The position numbers were made by a program, and so were the translations under genes. A stretch of 6,918 bases of DNA from Deltaproteobacteria bacterium (lineage in GTDB: Bacteria > Myxococcota_A > UBA9160 > UBA4427), in the NCBI GenBank assembly GCA_011051925.1, contig DRKE01000455.1:1-6918 (forward strand). The letters are read 5' to 3'. The notes under the pieces are model-generated. The model was given only the letters and a program-made list of their open reading frames with translations. It had not been told where the DNA came from and searched no databases. Below, piece after piece: positions 6,341-6,918 of the stretch (the first letter of the stretch is position 1; every line of letters begins with the position of its first letter).

Positions 6341-6392
6341 CCGGAGCCGGAGAGGAAGCGCGGAGCGGCAGGGCGGGGAATCGAGGCATGCC

Positions 6393-6441
6393 CGGCAGGG
6401 CGGGTCCAGCGGATTCGGTGTCCGCGGGACGGGCCCTGCCG
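6393..6441 (+). other. Strong composite stem-loop downstream of the lipoprotein gene
   Basis: CGGCAGGGC (6393-6401) pairs perfectly with GCCCTGCCG (6433-6441). Inside, after a 2x2 GG/GG internal loop, GTCC (6404-6407) pairs with GGAC (6427-6430). After one mismatch, GCGGA (6409-6413) pairs with TCCGC (6421-6425), closing on the 7-nt loop TTCGGTG. That gives 18 base pairs in 49 nt, 52 bp after the stop codon. No T-run follows on either side, so it is not a standard intrinsic terminator; a 3'-end stabiliser, processing site or protein-binding site is possible. Confidence 0.6.
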
Positions 6442-6474
6442 AGCGAGTCGAGAGTGCTGATCAGGATCCTCGCG

Positions 6475-6503
6475 CGAATCGATCGTGGATCGGAATCGAT
6501 TCG
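6475..6503. repeat. Perfect 9-bp inverted repeat, 11-nt loop
   Basis: CGAATCGAT (6475-6483) and ATCGATTCG (6495-6503) are exact inverted repeats around CGTGGATCGGA. The dyad lies in the GATC-dense part of the spacer. It could be an RNA hairpin or a binding site for a dimeric protein. Confidence 0.5.
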
Positions 6504-6527
6504 GGGAATTCGGATCCAGGAGCGGAT

Positions 6528-6599
6528 CGAACGACGTCGGATCGGATCTCGTTCCGTGTTCCCGTCGTTCGTCGTCGGCCTGCGCGGGATTCGAACGAC
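6528..6599. repeat. Three-part inverted repeat allowing two exclusive hairpins
   Basis: CGAACGACG (6528-6536) is the exact inverted copy of CGTCGTTCG (6563-6571). A second copy, CGAACGAC (6592-6599), can pair with the same middle arm over 8 bp (6564-6571). The middle arm can pair with only one of them at a time. The two outer copies sit in similar contexts, GGATCGAACGAC and GGATTCGAACGAC. Confidence 0.45.
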
Positions 6600-6675
6600 C
6601 TGCGGCGGAATCGTTCCCTGCGAACCCTGCGTGAGCCTTCCGGTCCTGGACTCCCTTCTACGCTGATCAGTTCAA

Positions 6676-6715
6676 GGCGACGGTACCTCGGGCCGTCGCC
6701 CCCACTCCTTTTCCC
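6676..6715 (+). terminator. Possible intrinsic terminator
   Basis: GGCGACGG (6676-6683) pairs perfectly with CCGTCGCC (6693-6700) around a 9-nt loop, TACCTCGGG. It is followed by the pyrimidine run CCCACTCCTTTTCCC. The tract is T-poor compared with a classical terminator, so efficiency is doubtful. It lies 335 bp after the lipoprotein gene, so it would end either a long 3' UTR or a separate RNA in the spacer. Confidence 0.4.
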
Positions 6716-6791
6716 TTCCCGAATATGTCACAACCCATGCGGTCCCGGCCAGACGAAAATGCGTCGCCAGGCAAACTAACGTCCCGTCAGA

Positions 6792-6797
6792 TATGAT
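6792..6797 (+). promoter_or_regulatory. Candidate -10 box in an AT-rich patch
   Basis: TATGAT matches five of six positions of the sigma-70 -10 consensus and stands out in a locally AT-rich patch (about 6720-6805) within GC-rich DNA. The sequence 17 bp upstream (GGCAAA) is a poor -35. If real, it would drive rightward transcription into a gene past the window edge, with a start near 6804. Confidence 0.3.
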
Positions 6798-6837
6798 CTT
6801 TTTCCAGATCGGTCTCCAGCGGTTCCTCCCGGCGCGC

Positions 6838-6866
6838 CGAGGTCGATCCCGCGACAGGAGACCTCG
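6838..6866 (+). promoter_or_regulatory. 7-bp dyad downstream of the candidate promoter
   Basis: CGAGGTC (6838-6844) and GACCTCG (6860-6866) are exact inverted repeats around a 15-nt loop. If the -10 box at 6792 is used, this would lie in the 5' leader of the next gene. It may be chance. Confidence 0.25.
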
Positions 6867-6918
6867 CTGTTCCCGCCTCGACGCACGGGACATGACAGAT
6901 CGTCATGGATTCGGGAAC

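Larger units (their letters stand above)
6341..6918. other. Long non-coding stretch rich in inverted repeats
   Basis: No reading frame in these 578 bp shows family features; those present are short and arginine/serine-rich, as expected from GC-rich non-coding DNA. In order it holds a composite stem-loop (6393-6441), a 9-bp dyad (6475-6503), a third 9-bp dyad whose right arm can pair with either of two partners (6528-6599), four CCTGCG words (6579-6631), a terminator-like hairpin (6676-6715), a locally AT-rich patch (about 6720-6805) and two small dyads near the right edge. The first half may be a long structured 3' UTR or a separate RNA; the second half may be the promoter of a gene beyond the window. 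Confidence 0.6.

Noticed and set aside
6578..6660. Possible minus-strand tRNA, suggested by GGGATTCGAACG at 6586-6597, which resembles the complement of a T-loop.
   Set aside because: The five bases on either side of the TTCGAAT loop do not pair (GGTCG against CCCGC), no acceptor stem closes around it, and the D-arm-like CTACGCTGATCAG lies too far away. It is not even a convincing tRNA fragment.
6388..6666. 92-codon plus-strand open frame in the right-hand spacer.
   Set aside because: It starts inside the composite stem-loop, has no Shine-Dalgarno sequence and reads as Arg/Ser/Ile repeats of the GATC-rich DNA, so it is treated as non-coding.
6672..6893. 73-codon minus-strand open frame near the right edge.
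   Set aside because: No binding site, no family features, and it runs through the terminator-like hairpin and the promoter-like patch.

Overview
The window looks like an ordinary chromosomal stretch of a GC-rich, Gram-negative, probably heterotrophic bacterium. The Gram-negative reading rests on a lipoprotein thiol-oxidoreductase with a lipobox. The long OMP decarboxylase type (DAKRGD motif), the acyl-CoA dehydrogenase and the gene style would fit a deltaproteobacterial-type lineage such as Myxococcota. That placement is a guess, because no rRNA or marker phylogeny is available here. The tetramer GATC is very frequent throughout (about 15 copies in the first 600 bp).

Left part, minus strand (1-2363): read in the direction of transcription, the order is acyl-CoA dehydrogenase, pyrE (orotate phosphoribosyltransferase), a small membrane-anchored cysteine-rich protein, and the start of a DUF4279-like gene that runs off the left edge. 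The pyrE and small-protein genes are tightly coupled. The Shine-Dalgarno site of the small gene lies 3' of the pyrE stop, with a 12-bp gap between the genes.

Middle (2364-3884): a roughly 350-bp divergent spacer separates the dehydrogenase from a 43-codon gene for an extremely basic peptide on the plus strand. That gene converges on pyrF (orotidine 5'-phosphate decarboxylase), which is on the minus strand. The last two enzymes of UMP synthesis, PyrE and PyrF, are therefore close together but in separate transcription units.

Right part, plus strand (3956-6340): tgt (tRNA-guanine transglycosylase, queuosine pathway) is divergent from pyrF across 71 bp. It is followed 18 bp later by a predicted lipoprotein joining a SurA/parvulin-like N-terminal helical region to a DsbA-type thioredoxin domain with a CPYC active site.

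Right end (6341-6918): 578 bp without a convincing gene. It is unusually rich in inverted repeats: three perfect 9-bp dyads, one of them inside an 18-bp composite stem-loop. It then has a terminator-like hairpin, a locally AT-rich promoter-like patch and small dyads at the window edge. With the twin-CX3C small protein and the 43-residue basic peptide, this is the least explained part of the window. I found no complete new defence, mobile or biosynthetic system, and no tRNA, CRISPR array or insertion sequence.
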